This document shows, in pieces, positions 6,005 through 7,692 of a DNA stretch of 7,692 bases. The translations under genes and the position numbers were made by a program. The stretch is taken from the NCBI GenBank assembly GCA_964482585.1, contig CAYZYO010000103.1, positions 1-7,692 of the forward strand. Reading direction: 5' to 3'. Positions within the stretch are counted from its first letter, which is position 1. Each line of letters begins with the position of its first letter. The notes beneath the pieces were generated by a model. It ran no database searches and was not told the origin of the DNA. It saw nothing but the letters and a program-made list of their open reading frames with translations. Origin of the DNA: CAYZYO01 sp964482585. Its GTDB lineage: Bacteria > Bacillota > Syntrophomonadia > Syntrophomonadales > Syntrophomonadaceae.

Positions 6005-6104
6005 NNNNNNNNNNNNNNNNNNNNNNNNNNNNNNNNNNNNNNNNNNNNNNNNNNNNNNNNNNNNNNNNNNNNNNNNNNNNNNNNNNNNNNNNNNNNNNNN
6101 NNNN
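6005..6104. other. Scaffold gap of 100 N
   Basis: Exactly 100 undetermined bases, the usual placeholder for a gap of unknown size. The identical 55-base flanks indicate that the true gap is probably absent and that the two contigs overlap, so the real locus would be about 155 bases shorter than shown. Confidence 0.97.
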
Positions 6105-6159
6105 GGCATTTACTATATTTAAATTAATCTATTTTTTTAGTGTTTTTAACTGCTCCTTT
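6105..6159 (+). repeat. 55-base sequence at right edge of gap, identical to 5950-6004
   Basis: Second copy of the contig-end overlap. It contains the stop codon and last nine sense codons of the leftward orphan gene, so that gene is intact on the right contig alone. Confidence 0.95.
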
Positions 6160-6476
6160 TTTTTGTTCTCTACTTCCAGATCTAAATTCCAGTACCTATA
6201 CATTATAAAATTAGGGGAATCATTAGAATATATATTACTGCTTTCAAGCTTATTATCCAATACTAAACTCTCCTTACTCACCTTTTCTATACTCTCTTGC
6301 TCCAATTTATCAGAATTATCTTTTAAACTATTACCAGCGGTTTCATCATTTTGGCGTTCACTTGGATTTACCCAAAACTGATTATTACTATCTTTTTGTA
6401 CTTCCCGGTTATTTATGATTTGGCCTCTTTTAATTTTTAGCTCAGAACTATGAATTACTTTTTTGAAATTCACCAA
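6129..6476 (-). CDS. Small hydrophilic orphan protein, possibly sporulation-controlled
   Basis: A 115-residue protein with no recognised family. It has no signal peptide, membrane span or cysteine. The N-terminus (VNFKKVIHSSELKIKRGQ) is basic; the middle (about 27-90) is rich in Ser, Asn, Asp, Glu and Lys and probably disordered. Near the end a more hydrophobic segment, NFIMYRYWNLDLEVE (about 89-103), is followed by a Lys-rich tail. The opening loosely recalls N-termini of FliH-like proteins but is not enough for a call. The start codon is TTG at 6476, 8 bases after AGGAG; GTG at 6473 is an alternative. A sigma-K-like promoter lies upstream, and the cysteine-rich candidate coat gene converges on it. 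A structural or accessory role in the sporulating mother cell is an inference from these two facts. Confidence 0.65.
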   Translation of the reverse strand: MVNFKKVIHSSELKIKRGQIINNREVQKDSNNQFWVNPSERQNDETAGNSLKDNSDKLEQESIEKVSKESLVLDNKLESSNIYSNDSPNFIMYRYWNLDLEVENKKKEQLKTLKK

Positions 6477-6510
6477 ATTAACAACTCCTCTCTAAAAAAT
6501 CTTTCCTTAA

Positions 6511-6537
6511 TATACTATGGAATATTAAAAATATAGT
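6511..6537 (-). promoter_or_regulatory. Sigma-K-like (mother-cell) promoter for the orphan gene
   Basis: Read on the minus strand, CATAGTATA (6519-6511) fits the sigma-K -10 consensus CATANNNTA exactly, and AC lies 16 bases before it (6537-6536), as in the sigma-K -35. The -10 is also close to sigma-E. The predicted start of transcription near 6504 is about 28 bases from the start codon and leaves the ribosome binding site intact. Short consensus, so chance occurrence in AT-rich DNA is possible. Confidence 0.45.
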
Positions 6538-6638
6538 GTAAGCATTTCAAATAACGGCAAAAGCCTGTCTTTATTGGCTGTCAGCACATCATGATCCAGG
6601 GAAGTTTTTTGAATTTGTTTTAAAAGCAATTTTTATTA

Positions 6639-6647
6639 TGATATATT
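6639..6647 (+). promoter_or_regulatory. Extended -10 promoter for the class II aldolase gene
   Basis: TG-A-TATATT (6639-6647) is an extended -10. The -35 candidates TTGAAT (6609) and TTGTTT (6615) are too far away for ideal spacing. Transcription from near 6654 would exclude the ATG at 6638 as a start and support the TTG at 6695. Confidence 0.35.
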
Positions 6648-6694
6648 ATTCTAAAGAGGTTTGGAAAAAATATAAAAAAAAAGGAGCATCAGAA

Positions 6695-7378
6695 TTGAGT
6701 AAGTACCAAGCTTACAAAGAATCAGTATTACAATACAGCCAGCGTTTATCGCAGAGAGGCTATACAGTTGGCACTGGCGGCAATATATCTATACTGATTG
6801 AAGAGGAAAATGTTATAGCAATAACTCCAACAAGTATGGATTACTTTGGTATTCACGTAGATGACATTTGCATAGTTGATTTTGAAATGAATATTCTAGA
6901 AGGGAATTATAAACCTTCCATTGAAACTGAAATGCATATAGAAGTTTATAAACACCGGCGAGATGTTAATGCCATCATTCATACCCACCAGGTATATGCC
7001 AGTATATTCGCTTTAATCAACGAACCAATCCCAGCTCTTTTTGATGAAGTCACCTTAAATACCGGACATATCATTGAAGTGATTCCTTATGCATTATCAG
7101 GCAGTCATCAATTATCGCAAAATATAGTGGCCCAATTAAGTAATCGCTGTAACTGCTATATTATTCAAAATCACGGAGCACTAAGCCTGGGGATATCAAT
7201 TGAAAATGCCTATCGCAATGTAGAGCTTTTGGAAAAGATTTCCCGCACTTATTATTATGCTCTTACAAGTGGTCACTCTATCACCAAACTACCCGATTTA
7301 GTTGTTGCCCGTTTATGTAAAATGCTCTACGAAAGACAGGACCAGGAAATAGCCCGTAAAGAAGCTAAGCAACCATAA
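6695..7378 (+). CDS. Class II aldolase/adducin family metalloenzyme
   Basis: A 227-residue cytoplasmic protein of the FucA/AraD/MtnB fold, whose members act through a zinc-bound enediolate on phosphorylated sugars or related substrates. The active-site elements are complete: GTGGNIS (26-32) and TPTS (44-47) for phosphate binding, Glu77 in PSIETEMH as the acid/base matching FucA Glu73, zinc ligands His96 and His98 in HTH, and His160 in NHG. Length is normal for FucA-type aldolases. Substrate (fuculose-1-phosphate, ribulose-5-phosphate, methylthioribulose-1-phosphate or other) cannot be chosen, and no sugar kinase, isomerase or methionine-salvage gene lies nearby. The start is TTG at 6695 because AAGGAG lies 8 bases upstream; the longer in-frame ATG at 6638 lacks a binding site and lies within or before the promoter. 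A strong terminator follows, so it is a single-gene unit. Confidence 0.92.
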   Translation: MSKYQAYKESVLQYSQRLSQRGYTVGTGGNISILIEEENVIAITPTSMDYFGIHVDDICIVDFEMNILEGNYKPSIETEMHIEVYKHRRDVNAIIHTHQVYASIFALINEPIPALFDEVTLNTGHIIEVIPYALSGSHQLSQNIVAQLSNRCNCYIIQNHGALSLGISIENAYRNVELLEKISRTYYYALTSGHSITKLPDLVVARLCKMLYERQDQEIARKEAKQP

Positions 7379-7388
7379 AGCCCAAGTA

Positions 7389-7422
7389 GGGGACGGCAGG
7401 CCAATGTCGTCCCCCTTTTTTT
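7389..7422 (+). terminator. Rho-independent terminator after the aldolase gene
   Basis: GGGGACG (7389-7395) pairs with CGTCCCC (7408-7414), extended inward by one G-T and one C-G pair around an 8-base loop. It is followed by one C and seven T (7416-7422). The G+C-rich stem and T run make it a strong terminator. Confidence 0.92.
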
Positions 7423-7439
7423 CCCGCTTATTGTTTTGC

Positions 7440-7492
7440 TCATCTCTGTTTTCATTCTCCTACTATATCTATGCTCGTTTTATGAGAGATGA
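7440..7492. repeat. 8-base inverted repeat upstream of the MATE promoter
   Basis: TCATCTCT (7440-7447) and AGAGATGA (7485-7492) are perfect inverted copies with 37 bases between. They lie just upstream of the MATE promoter. An operator is possible, but the wide spacing makes it weak evidence. Confidence 0.25.
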
Positions 7493-7529
7493 CATTATCA
7501 CTGATTAACAACCTGAATAAAAAGACTGA

Positions 7530-7558
7530 TTGACCTCATGACTACACGCTGTTAAAAT
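7530..7558 (+). promoter_or_regulatory. Sigma-A promoter for the MATE exporter gene
   Basis: TTGACC (7530-7535) and TAAAAT (7553-7558) are 17 bases apart, five of six matches each. The transcript would start near 7565, about 43 bases before the ATG. It shows that the exporter is transcribed separately from the aldolase. Confidence 0.7.
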
Positions 7559-7607
7559 CCTAAAATAGTGGTGATAGATTTTTCTAAAGATTTTTGAGGA
7601 GTATAGA

Positions 7608-7692
7608 ATGGATCATTCAAAACAATTGGGAGAAGGAAGCATTGGCAGGCTTCTGCTAAAATTCTCAGTACAAGCTATAGTAGGAATGACAG
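7608..7692 (+). CDS. MATE-family multidrug efflux transporter, N-terminal part
   Basis: The first 28 residues are present before the window ends. MDHSKQLGEGSIGRLLLKFS followed by VQAIVGMT is the characteristic opening of clostridial MATE (MepA/NorM-like) exporters, in which a short cytoplasmic lead with LGE...I..LLLKFS runs into the first membrane helix. These proteins export drugs and other cations in exchange for Na+ or H+. GAGGAG (7596-7601) six bases upstream fixes the ATG. The position after 'KFSV' usually holds proline (S-[IV]-P-A); here it is Gln, a small departure that may be natural variation. The rest of the protein cannot be judged. Confidence 0.85.
   Translation, partial: MDHSKQLGEGSIGRLLLKFSVQAIVGMT

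Noticed and set aside
5950..6159. A biological 55-base direct repeat or attachment-site duplication around the gap
   Set aside because: The copies end exactly at the N boundaries on both sides and are perfect, which fits contig-end overlap far better than target-site duplication.
6163..6381. 72-codon plus-strand ORF
   Set aside because: Antisense to the orphan gene; Ser/Leu-rich composition is the mirror of the Lys/Glu/Ser-rich sense protein. It lacks a binding site.
6129..6476. FliH-like flagellar protein
   Set aside because: Only a short opening stretch (VIHSSELK) is reminiscent; the length, composition and gene neighbours do not fit a flagellar export protein.
6638..6694. ATG at 6638 as the aldolase start
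   Set aside because: No ribosome binding site before it, it overlaps the candidate -10, and the extra 19 residues are not part of the usual fold; TTG at 6695 has AAGGAG at ideal spacing.

Overview
The window looks like part of a draft scaffold from a low-G+C, endospore-forming Bacillota (Clostridia-type) bacterium. By eye the DNA is about one third G+C. Ribosome binding sites are strong and purine-rich (AGGAGG type), TTG and GTG starts are frequent, and one protein carries a SPOCS-like (DUF3794-like) domain, a family tied to spore envelopes. I cannot name a species. No mobile element, CRISPR array, tRNA or rRNA was seen.

Left part (1-2778): a zinc-ribbon protein, cut by the window edge, and a membrane-anchored M15 peptidase are read leftward. 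A LytR-CpsA-Psr (LCP) family protein is read rightward. The peptidase and the LCP protein both act on the cell wall, and they diverge from a 450-base AT-rich spacer. The zinc-ribbon gene has its own near-consensus promoter.

Middle (2779-4270): a secreted protein with three copies of a Gln-Glu-Gln-Tyr-Asp motif sits behind a promoter preceded by three AGGTAT-type repeats at exact 10-base spacing, and ends at a clean terminator. A two-gene operon of very small single-pass membrane proteins follows; both proteins end in the same I-L-x-E-L-x-x-I pattern.

Right-centre (4459-6476), a probable sporulation cluster: the SPOCS-like protein is read leftward and diverges from an unrecognised 229-residue protein with 15 cysteines. 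The cysteine-rich gene is preceded by a 14-codon leader ORF that ends three bases before its start. A small hydrophilic orphan read leftward converges on it; its promoter fits the mother-cell sigma-K consensus. Between these convergent genes lies a 100-N scaffold gap flanked by an identical 55-base sequence, so the gap is probably artificial and the contigs actually overlap.

Right end (6638-7692): a class II aldolase/adducin-type metalloenzyme with a strong terminator, then the first 28 codons of a MATE-type multidrug exporter behind a good sigma-A promoter. The genes are mostly single-gene units rather than one pathway. The shared theme is cell envelope and spore surface. No complete new system is evident; the best candidates for undescribed biology are the cysteine-rich protein with its leader ORF, the orphan with the sigma-K-like promoter, the small membrane-protein pair and the triple-repeat regulatory site.
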